Below are positions 30,157 to 42,100 of a DNA stretch of 64,000 nucleotides, piece after piece. The notes under the pieces are model-generated. The model had not been told where the DNA came from and made no database searches. It saw only the letters and a list, made by a program, of their open reading frames with translations. Every line of letters starts with the position of its first letter. The stretch's first letter is position 1. A program made the translations under genes and the position numbers. Origin of the DNA: Pyramidobacter piscolens (GTDB lineage: Bacteria; Synergistota; Synergistia; Synergistales; Dethiosulfovibrionaceae); contig SFDM01000006.1 in the NCBI GenBank assembly GCA_004558205.1, positions 35,140 through 99,139 of the forward strand, written 5' to 3'.

Positions 30157-33100
30157 ATGGATTTTTTCTCTAACAAAAACGGAAACAAAAAAGACAAAAC
30201 GAAAAACGACCACGGCGCCGCGAACCTGACCCGCGCCCTCGCCTTGTCGGCGGTGCTGCTGTTCCCCGGAACGGCGCCGGCCGCGACGGCCAGCAACAAG
30301 TGGAAGGACGACAGCGACGAGAACAGCGTGAGCTCGCAGCTGAAAAAGCTCGACGAGGGCGGCACCCTTCAGTTAAGCGAAAACGTCACTCTTAAGGCCG
30401 GCGAGATCACAAATGCACCCGCGAAGTTCACCATTGACGGACAAAATCATGCGGTTACCGGAATGGATTTTAACAACAAATCAGCGATGAAGCTGAGCGT
30501 GGAGTCGCTGACGTTGAATAACCTGTCCTTCATCGGCAACAAAGGGCAGCTGCTCTCATTAAAAACCGTAGACGAGCACGATTCGCTGACGCTGAATCTG
30601 AACGATGTGGCCTTCTCGGACAACTCGCGCAGTACGTCGTCAGGCATAAAGGGAGGCCTCATCGCCGCCATTAACGAGGCAGACGAGGGCGCTTCAACGG
30701 GTCTCGACGTGCAAAGTAACGGTTCTCTTACCATTGCAGACAACACTGTAAACACCACCAGCGGCAATCTCTACGGCGGCGTGCTCTACACACAGGGCGC
30801 CTCGGGCGACATGGATATCCACATCGCCGACCAGGTAACGCTGACGGGCAACACTGCCACTGGCTCTCTCGCGGCAGGCGGCGTCGCCTACAGCAACGGA
30901 GAATTTTCTCTTTCCAGCGAAAGCGGCGGCGTCGTCATCAATGGCAACAGCGTCACGGCGACGAGCAACAACAGCAACTCCGGAGCCTCCGGCGGCGCGA
31001 TCTACGCCAAGGGCAGCATCGCGATCGAAGCGGCTTCCGGCAGCGTGACCCTTTCAAACAACAAGGCTACCGCCAACGGAGGCACCGCCACCGGCGGCGC
31101 TCTGACCGCGTGGGAAGCCAGCGGCAACGTGACGCTCTCCGTAACCGCGGAAACGTCGATCCTGATCGAAAACAACTCGGCCACCAGGACAAGCGACAGC
31201 GGCACGCTCAACGGCCGCGGCGGAGCCCTCTTCGCGCGCAGCGGCGCCTTCGAGGAAGACACAAAGAAGCTGGCCGACAGCGACTACGGCAGCGCCATAG
31301 TCATCTCGGCGGAACAAAACGCGGCGCTGAAAGGCAATACCGTCGTAAGCAAGCAGGCCTACGGCGGCGCTGTCTACTCCTATTCAGACTATAAGTCCAG
31401 CAGCGTGCATATCTCCGCCGGAGAAAAACTCGAAATCAGCGGCAACTCCGTTTCGGGCGACAGCAGCGAAAATGCAGTTAAAGTGCAGGGCGGCGCGATC
31501 TTCTCCAAAGCCACGGGGAGAAGGGCCGCCACGGTCGGCAACGGCGTCAGCTCCGTCGTTCTGTCCGCAAGCGGCGTTGCTCTGAGCGGCAACAGTTCCT
31601 CCTCGAAAAACTACAGCGCCTACGGCGCGATCTACTCTTTCGGGGACCAAGACAGCTTCGTGGCCATCAACGGCGGCGATGGGGGCATCGCCATCGAAGG
31701 AAACTCCGCCACAGGCAAAACCTACGCCCTGGGCGGCGCCATCGCCAACGGCGTCGAGGGGGCCAAGGCGGAATCCACTTCGTCGGGGACGTCGCTGGTC
31801 ACGCTCAGCACCACCAATGGCGGCAACATCGTCCTCACGGGCAATACCGTTAAAACCGAGGGAACTTCCACAGTGCAAGCGGACTTCGCCGCCGCCGGCG
31901 GCGCGGTCTTCACGCGAGGCGGCGTCGCCGTCCAGTCCTCAGGAACCATTGAGGTCAGCGGCAACACAGCTACAGCCTCGAAATTATCCCAAGCGGGAGC
32001 CAGCGGCGGCGCCGTCTACGCCGGCAGCCTTTCAGCCGCGGCTTCGGGCGACATCTCCATGACTGGGAACAGCGTGACCGGCCAGACGAGCGCTCTGGGC
32101 GGCGCGGTTTATACCTCCGGCGACGTCAGCCTGGCCAGCGGCGGATCGGTGGATATCTCCAAAAATACAGCCACCGTGACGGGCTGGGGCGCGCCGGCGA
32201 TGGGCGGCGCCATTTACGCCAAAGGCGATGTGGACATCAGCGCCGCGGGCACGGCTTCACTGACAGGCAACCTCATTAACGGCCAGAGCGCGGGCAGCGG
32301 CGCCGCGGTCTTCACGGAAGGGGCCTTCACGCTCAGCGGCGGCAAGGGCATCACCGTCTCGGGCAACAGGATCACCAACGGGCAGAACTCCGCTTTCGGC
32401 GGCGCGATCTACGCCGGCTCGAACGCCGCCTTCACATCCGACCAGGGAAGCGTGGAGATCAGCGAGAACTCCGTCACCAACAAAAGCAACTCCTCAGGCG
32501 GCGCGGTCTTCGCCGCTGGAACGCTGTCCGTGAACGCGCAGAGCATCGCCATCGCGTCTAACGACATTCAAAACCTGAACGGCTCGGGGACCCTAAAAGG
32601 CGGCGCCTTATACGCCGGCGGCAGCCTCAGCTTGACTTCCTCGAGCGACGTCAGCGTTGAGAACAACAGGATGTCCAGCGCTGGCTCGGTGGCACATTAC
32701 GGCGCAGCGCTCTACTCCGGCGGGACTTTGACCGTCGACGCCAAAGGCCAGATTCGCGTGGCCGGCAACACCGTCACGAATTCAGGCGCTGAAATGAATC
32801 GAAACACATCCGGCGTCTACGGCACAGCGCTGTACGGCCTCGACGGAGTGACGATCCAAAACGCCTCGTCGGCGACCTTCAGCGACAACTCCGCCTGGGT
32901 GGAAAAACACGCCCAGGGCGGCTCGGTTTACACGCAGGGCCAGTTCACGGCGCAGAACCTGGGTAGCCTGTCCTTCACGGACAATAGCCTTCATTCGACG
33001 CTGGCGCAGGACGCCCTGGTCCAGGGCGGCGCGATCTACGCCGGCAGCGTCTCCATTTCAAACACCGGGAACGTGACGTTCAGAGGCAACTCAGTCAGCT

Positions 33101-36100
33101 CGTCGGGTTACGCCGAAAGCGGCAATCAGGACACAAACAACAGCGGATTCGTCTCGGGCGGAGCGATCTCCTCATCGGGCGACGTGTCCATTGCCGGCGC
33201 GAGCGTCATTTTCAGCGGCAACGCCGCCAGCGCCGACAACTTCAACGTCAGAGGCGGCGCTATTTACGCGCTGGGAGACGTGACGCTGAAAGCGACAGGC
33301 GACGTAGAATTCACGGGCAACAGCGTTTCCACGAACCGCGGCAGCAAAACCGCCTTGGGCGGCGCTATTTACGCTGAAGGCAGCCTGTCCATCACCGCCG
33401 GCGGCGCCGTCACTTTCGGCAGCGCGCAGGACGACGTCTTCATCGGCTCTTCCGGCAAGTCCATGACCATTAAGGCCGACACGCTGAAGGTCGTCAAAGG
33501 CGTCGAGTTCTCCAACGCCGGCGGCAGCTACGACATGGGCGGCGTAGACAATTTTATCGCCGAAGGAACGAGTGCCGAGACTGAAAAGGGCGGCGTTTTC
33601 GCCGTCACCGCCGATACGGTGAAGCTCGGCACGTCCACGTTGGCCGTCACGGGCGCCGCGCGCAGCGACGGCGCGGCGGTAAAGAACTATTTCATGACCG
33701 TCAGCGGCGCCACCGCCATCGACCACTCCGCCGCCGATGACTACGGCTTCGACCTGGGCAACTACTACGGAGCGAAGGTCAGCGCGGACATCGAATCCTC
33801 CACGGCCTATCTGTACCTGACCTACCTGGGCAAAAACCTCGTTTGGGACGGCACCGCGGATTCATCCGCCTGGTCAACCAACGCGAATGACATCAACTGG
33901 CATCTGAACAAGACCACAACGGTCAAGTCCGACTTCCAAAACGGCGACGCCGTGACCTTCGACGCGAGCGCCGCGAACAAAAACGTCAGCGTGGATGGAA
34001 CCGTGGCTCCGTCGCAGATGTCCTTCGACAACGCCGCCGGTTACAGCTTCACGGGCACGGGGGCGATCAACGCCGCCAGCCTGGACGCCGTGAACAGCTC
34101 CGCGGAGTTCGGCGTGGCCCTTTCCACCGACCATATGGGCCTGGTCAGTTCCGACATTACCGCGTCAGACCTCACCGTCGGCAGCGCGGCCATCGACGGA
34201 ACTTCCAGCCTGAAGACCGCAGCCATCTCCGGCGGGACGATCGCCAACGCCGGCAGCCTGACGCTGTCAGGAGGCTTGGGAACAATTCAGAACCTGACGC
34301 TGGAATCGGGCTCCAGCTTCACCGTGGGCAATTCGGGCTATGGTGTGGGCGGATCTTTCACCGCCCAGGACGGCTCGCAAACCTTCACCAGCACCGGCGC
34401 TATCGGCACGGGTGCCATGCTCACCGGCGGTACGGCGGTTTTAAGCGACAATGCCGCCATCACCGTGACCGGCGTCACAAACGACGGCGGGCAGTGGACC
34501 ATACTTGATAACTTCAGCTCTATCAGCGGCAGCGGCTGGAACCTGGACAACGGGACCTTCATAGTCAACAACGCGAATGGCTATCAGAGCCTGATCAACG
34601 AGGGCGCCGACGTTTTCGTGAAGACCACGACCGACACGAACGGTTCGGATCTCGTCCTGAAGGTGATCAGCAATCAGACGCGCAGCAGCAGCCTCGTCTG
34701 GGCCGACAAGAGCGACAGCGACACAAGCCTGTGGACCAGCGTGGAAAGCGGTGACAAGCCCGGCGCGTACGACCGCGGCTGGTACTATGGCAGCGGCAGC
34801 GACACGACCTATTTCAGAAACGGCGACAGCGTGACCTTCAACGGCCGCGGCGCGAGCAACGATTTGGTTGTACTGGCAGAGGACATCACCGCCGGCACGG
34901 TGAACTTCGATGCCGGCAATTACCACCTCAGCAGCCATGATTTAACCGCGAACACCATCCTGGGACACGGCGGCAGCGCCGACTTTACGAATAACGTGGC
35001 GGTCAGCTCCGTTCTGAGCCTGGACAACGGTTCCGTGTTGAGCTTCGACCATCTGGATCTCAGGCCTGACGCGAACGCCAGCCTGACCGGCGCTTCGACT
35101 CTGAAAGCCGACCATATCGGCGGCAATACTCTGACGGTCGATGGCAGTTCTATCGTCAACGCCGGCACGATCAGCACGAGCGGCGACATCTCCTTCAGCG
35201 GCAATTCCACGGCCTCGGCAAATTCGCTCTTCACGAGCAGCGACGTTTCCTTCGCCTCGGGCTCGTCGGCCGACATCGCCGGAGCCATGACCGCTCTCGG
35301 AGAACTGAACGCCGACAGCAGCACCCTATCCGCCGGCAGCATGACCGCCAACGGTATGAGCTTCACCAACGGCAGCAGCGTCACTTCCACCGGCTCGATG
35401 AATTCCAGCGCTGGCATCACGGTCAGTTCAAGCGCCGTGAGCGCGGATTCCATGGCCGCGTCCAGTGACATCAATACCGCGAACAGCACCATCACCGTGA
35501 CCGGCGCTATGAGCGGCGCGAGTATTGGCATGACCGGCGGCACGATCTCCGCTGGCTCCATGGCCGCCGCGAACGGTATCACCGCTGACGGCAGCGCGGT
35601 GCATGTCACTTCCGGCAACATGGCCGCCGCAAGCGGCGCCATTTCCATCAGCGGCGCCAGCAGCGTCGACGTGGACGGCAATATGACAAGCGCGGGAACG
35701 ATCGGCGTCAACGGTTCATCGCTCGACGTCTCAGGCAGCATGACCGCCAACAGCGCGATCTCCGCCGAAAACGGCGTCGTTTCCGCCGGCAGCATGACCG
35801 CCGACGGCATGAGCTTCACCAACGACAGCAGCGTCACTTCCACCGGCTCGATGAATTCCAGCGCTGGCATCACGGTCAGTTCAAGCGCCGTGAGCGCGGA
35901 TTCCATGGCCGCGTCCAATGACATTAATGCCACGGACAGCACCGTCACCGTGACCGGCGCTATGAGCGGCGCGAATATTGTCACGAGCAATGACAGCAAT
36001 GTCAGAGCTCAGAGCATCACCGCTTCCGGCGCGATCTCCGCCGACGACAGCGTTGTCTCCGCCGACAGCGTGACCGCCGATGGAAATATCTCCATTCTCA

Positions 36101-39100
36101 ACGGCAGCAGCGTCGACGTCTCAGACAACATGGTTTCCACTACCGGCGCGATCAACGTCAACGCTTCTTCCCTCGACGTGGGCGGCGTTCTGCGCGGCGC
36201 GGGTATCGGCATGGAAAGCAGCAATGTCAAGGCCGGAACGATTTCCTCCAGCGCCGGCATCACCAGCAGCGCCGACACCATCATCACCGGCTCCATGCTC
36301 GCCTCTCAGGATATCTCCACGAACAACAGCAACGTAACCGTGACCGGCACCATGAGCGGCGCGAGTATCGGCATGACCGGCGGCACGATCAGCGCCGGTT
36401 CCATGAGCGCAACAGACAGCATAACCGCTAGCGGCAGCAACGTGATCGTCGCCAACGCCATGAGCGGCGCGAACATTGCCATGAGCGGTGACAGCAATGT
36501 CAGAGCTCAGAGCATCACCGCTTCCGGCGCGATCTCCGCCGACGACAGCGTTGTCTCCGCCGACAGCGTGACCGCCGCCGGAAATATCTCCATTCTCAAC
36601 GGCAGCAGTGTCGACGTCTCAGACGACATGGTTTCCACTGCCGGCACGATCAACGTCAACGCTTCCTCCGTCAATGTGGGCGGCGCTCTGAGCGGCGCGG
36701 GTATCGGCATGGAAAATGGCTCTGTCAAGGCCGGCACGATGACTTCCACCAGCGCGATTTCCGCCGGCCATTCGACGGTCCATGCAGGAGAAATGACCGC
36801 CAGCGGCGACATCTCCATCACAACCGGCAGCAGCGTCGACGTCACCGGAAACATGGCCTCCGACGGCACGATCACCGTCGCCTCTTCTTCGGTCGACGTT
36901 GGCGGCACTATGAGCGGCCAGAACATCAACATGACCCCCGGCAGCAACGTCACCGCCGACACGATGACCGCCATCGGCACAATCTCCGTTGATCGCAGCG
37001 CCGTCACAGTCAACGACCTGATGAGCGGCGACGTCATCAGCATCATCTATGGCAGCACGGTCTCCGCCGGCTCTGTGGACGCCGGCAGCGTGACGGTCAA
37101 TAACAGCGCCCTGACGCTCACCAGCGGCGATATGACCGCCGACAGCGCGGTTCTTGCCGATCACGGAAGTATCCCCTTCAAGACCGACAGCAACAGCATC
37201 GGCAGCCTGGACGTGAACAACGGCACGCTGCACAGCGGCTCTCTGAGCGTAGAAACACTGACGAACAGAAGCGGCGTTCTGACCCTGGACGACCACGACC
37301 TGACCATCTCACAATCCGCACAGGTCCACTCCTTATCCGGCGATATGGACAGCTCCTTCAACGTCGGCACCGGCGCGACCGCAGACGTGGAGAGCGTTAC
37401 GGGAACTCAGTTCAACGTGGCTTCCGGCGCGAGCGCCGACGTCAAAGCGATCAGCGGAACCCAATTCAACGTCAGCGGCGATCTGACCCTCGCCGACGGT
37501 TCGGGCAGCACGGCTTCAATCGATTTGACGGGGAATCTGAGGGTCAATTCCACGGGTTACGGAGTGACCGGCAATTTCCACGCCGCCGGCGGCTCCAATA
37601 CCTGGCTGGCTGCCGCCGCTCTAAATGACGGCGCGGTGAAGGGAACCGACGCAAGCGGCGCGGCTTCCGCCACGGCAAGGATCGACAGCGGCGCGGTGCT
37701 GAACCTATCGGGCATCGGCACGGGCAGCACTACGCTTCTGAACGATTTCAGCCACATCACCGCCAGCGGCTGGAACCAGCTGGACGATACTCTCAAGATT
37801 GGCAACCTCTCCACAAGCGCCGGCGACGACGCCTATGTCAAGGTTGTGGCCGACGCAAACGGCAACGGCAGCGACCTGGTTCTGAACGTGATCACCAACG
37901 CCGACAGAGAAGGCCTGATCTGGGCCGCTCAGACCGACAGCGGCACGGATCAGTGGACCAGCGTGGAAAGCAGCGATACCATCGGTTCAAAAGACCGCGG
38001 CTGGTACTACGGCAGCTCGAACTACACCACCTACTTCAGAAACGGCGGCAGCGTGACCTTCAACGATCGCGGCATCGGCGACAACTCTAGCGTTCAACTC
38101 ACGGAAGATATCCAAGCCGGCACAGTGAGCTTCGACAACTACACCGGCACGTACAACCTGAGCGGCAGCCATCTGAGCGCCGATAATATCATCGCAAACA
38201 GCGGCGACGCGAACTTCGCCAACAGCGTGGATATCAGCGAAAAGTTGAGCCTGAGCAACGGCGCCGATCTGGTCTTCACCAGCCTGAACCTCGCGTCTGT
38301 GGCCAACACAACTCTGACGGGCGGCTCTTCTTTAAGCGCCGACGTTATTGGCGGCGACACTCTGTCAGCCGACAATTCCAGGGTGACCGCCGGCATGATC
38401 AACACCAGCGGCGCGGTTAACGCGGCGGGGTCCACCGTCACGGCGACAGGAACCATGACTGCCGGCACGATCTCCGCCGACAACAGCACAGTTTCCGCCG
38501 GCAGCATGACCGCCGACAGCATGAGCTTCACCAACGGCAGCGACGTCACTTCCACCGGCGCGATGAATTCCAGCGATGGCATCACGGTTGACTCCAGCAC
38601 AATCCACGCCGACAGCATGACCGCTAACGGCATGAGCTTCACCAATGGCAGCGATATCGACACCGGCGCTATGAATTCCAGCGCCGGAATCACGATCACT
38701 TCAAGCGATGTCAGCGCTAATTCTATGGCGGCGTCCCATGACATTTCCGCCACAAACAGCACCGTGAACGCCTCCGACACCATGGCTGCCGACGGCTCCA
38801 TCACAACCGACGGCAGTACAGTTACCGTTGCGAACGCCATGAGCGGCGCAAATATCGCCATGACCGGCGGCACGATCTCCGCGGGCTCCATGGCCGCCGC
38901 GAACGGCATCACCGCCAATGGCAGCACGGTGCATGTCACTTCAGGCGGCATGACCGCCTCCGGCGGCGCCATTTCCATCGGCGGCGCCAGCAGCGTCGAC
39001 GTGGACGGCAATATGGCAAGCGCGGGAACGATCGGCGTCAACGGTTCGTCGCTCGACGTCTCTGGCGGCATGACCGCCAACGGCGAGATCTCCGCCGACA

Positions 39101-42100
39101 ACAGCGTCGTCTCCGCCGGCAGCATGACCGCTAACGGCATGAGTTTCACCGGCGGCAGCAACGTCACTTCCACCGGCGCGATGAATTCCAGCGACGGCAT
39201 CACGGTCAGTTCAAGCGCCGTGAGCGCGGATTCTATGGCCGCGTCCCATGACATTCATACCACGGACAGCACCGTTACCGTCAGTGGGCTGATGAGCGGC
39301 GCGAATATCGCCATGACAGACAACAGCACAGTCTCCGCCGGTTCCATGTACGCGGCGGACACGATCACGGTCAACAGCAGCACGGTGACGCTCACGTCAG
39401 GCGACATGGCCGCTCAGGCAGCGTCTCTCGTCAGCGGCCGGATCAACTTCCACTCTGACTCGAACAGCCTGAACAGGCTGGACGTCAATAACGGCACGCT
39501 GAGCGGCGGCGCTCTGAACGTCGGAACTCTCGCGGGCACCGGCACGCTGACGCTCACCGGCCACAGTCTGAACGTCTCGGTCAGCGCCGACGTGGCCTCT
39601 CTGTCCGGCGACGCCGGCAGTTACTTCAACATAGGCAACGGCAGCGAGGAAGCGGAGGCCCTGATCAGGACCGTCTCGGGCGCCAACGTGAACGTGGGCG
39701 ATCAGGGTTCGCTGACGCTCTCGGGCGGCAGCGGTTCCATGGACAGCTTGACGCTCTCTGGCGGTTCAAGCTTCACGCTGAACGGCACAAATTACGGCGT
39801 TACAGGCAGTTTCACCGCGAACGACGGCTCGGAAACGAACCTGACGGGCGCTCTGCTGGGCAACGGTACGGCTTCGGCCGCTATCGAAGCCGGCGCGACG
39901 GTGACGGTCAACGGCGTGGGCATCGGCCAGACCTTCCTGCTTCAGAACTTCAATGGCATCACGATCAACGGCACGAGCGACACTGCGGGCTGGGGTTATA
40001 TAGGCGGCGCGGGCTACGGCAGCGGCATCATCATCAACTACGCCGACGGCCTCGGCAGCGACGTGCTGAGAACCACCACCAACCTGGTGCTGAGCGGCGA
40101 CACGGACCTCTATCTGGACGTGGCGTCAAAGAACGTGGGCCTCACCTGGGGCACGCAGGGCGGCAGCACCTGGAACACCGTTACATCCAACCACCCCTGG
40201 GTTTTTGACAGCGACACCAGCAAGCAGACCTACTTCGCGCAGAACGACAGCGTGCTCTTCAACGAATTCGGCGCTTCCAATAACAGCGTGAACGTAGCAG
40301 CCAACGTGACGCCCGAGAACATGACCATCAGCGCGGGCGACTACGCCTTCACGGGCACGGGCAGCATCTCCGCCGACCAGATCAAAGCCGACGGCGGCGA
40401 CGCGAACTTCCAAGTCGGCGTCACCACGAACAGATTATCGATCAGCGACGGATCCGACATCTCGGCCAGCGACCTGACGGTGAACGTCTCCGCCAATGTG
40501 GCAAGCGGTTCCTCTCTGACCGCCGGCAAGCTGAGCGGCGGTACCATCACCAACGCGGGCACGGCGAACCTGAAGGACGTCTCGGGCAGCGCCATCACCA
40601 ACTCCGGCAGCCTGACCATCGGCACCGTGGCCAGCACGTCGGTCGTGAGCACGGGCAGCGTGACTCTCGCGGGAGGTTCGGGCGCTTTGACGGAGCTCGA
40701 CGTGAACGCGGGCACTCTGACGGTGAACAACTCGAACTACAGCGTCAGCGGAGCTCTGAACGTGCTGGCCGGCACGGAAACGACGCTGAACGGCGCCCTG
40801 TCGGGCAGCGGCGAGGCGGGCAACAGCGCCTCCATCGCCGGCGGCGCGACAGTCAGCGTCAACGGCGTCACGCTGGGCACCACCACGCTGCTCGGCGGCT
40901 TCAACAGCATCTCCATTTCCGACGGCGGCTGGGGCTACACGAACAACGTCGGATACGGCAGCGGCATCACCATCGGATACGCGGGCAATCTCGGCGACGA
41001 GGCCTACCGCCTGAACGCGGACCTGGTCATCTCGGGCGACGTGGGCAACCAGGATCTGGTGCTCAGCGTGGCTTACAAGAACATCGACCTGGTCTGGGCC
41101 AACTCGCAGGGCAACATTTGGAGCGCCAGCGCGGCCGACTCGAACTGGTATCACGACGCCACGGACGATACTACCTACTACCGGCCGAATGACAGCGTGA
41201 CCTTCAACGACCGCGGCGCCGCGAACAACCTGGTCTCCGTGTCGGGCGACATGACGCCCTCGAACGTGACCATCACGGCGGGCGATTACACTTTCACGGG
41301 CGCGAACGCTTCGGGCGACAGCATCACCACGGACAATCTGAGCGCGGCCGGCGGCGACGCCAGCTTCGGCGTAGACCTGACGGTCAACGGCCTTCTGTCG
41401 GTCAGCAACGGTTCCAAGGTCTCGGCCGACAACCTGAAACTGGGCAATGAAGCGGCCATCGCCAGCGGCTCGTCGCTCGCGATGAAGAACGTCCAGGGCG
41501 GCACGATCTCCAACGCCGGAACTCTGACCCTTTCGGGCGGCGCGGGCGCCATGAGCTCGGTCACGGCACAGGACGGCTCGACGCTGAACGTCTCGGGCAG
41601 CGGCTACAGCGTGGACAGCGCCTTCACGGCCGATAGGGGGTCCGTCACGAACCTGTCGGGCGCGCTGGGCGGCGGCGGCACGGCGCAGGGCACGATTTCC
41701 GCCGGCGCGTCGGCCAGCGTGAGCGGGGTCAACATCGGCTCCACGGTCCTGCTCAACGACTTTGCCGGCATTGACGTCGCCAGCGGCGGCTGGGGCTACA
41801 ATAACGGCGGCAGCGTGACGAGCGGCCTGACGATCGGCTATGACAGCAGTATCGCCAGCGACTTCTTCCGGCTCGACGGGAAACTAGCGGTGGTGGACGA
41901 CGGCGGCAACAAGGATCTGGTCCTGAATGTGGACTACAAGAACGTGAATCTGGTCTGGGCCGACAAGGGCACCAGCGTCTGGACCGACCAGAAGAGCGAC
42001 GACAAGGGCTGGCACTATGACAGCAGCGACGGCACCACCTACTTCCGCCAGGGCGACAGCGTGACCTTCAACGAACGCGGCGTTCTGAACAAGACCGTCA

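Noticed and set aside
35341..39420. Regularly spaced repeats that could be taken for a CRISPR-like array.
   Set aside because: The units are codon-periodic, translate to SMTA/SAGS protein repeats within one open frame, vary in length and have no spacer structure.
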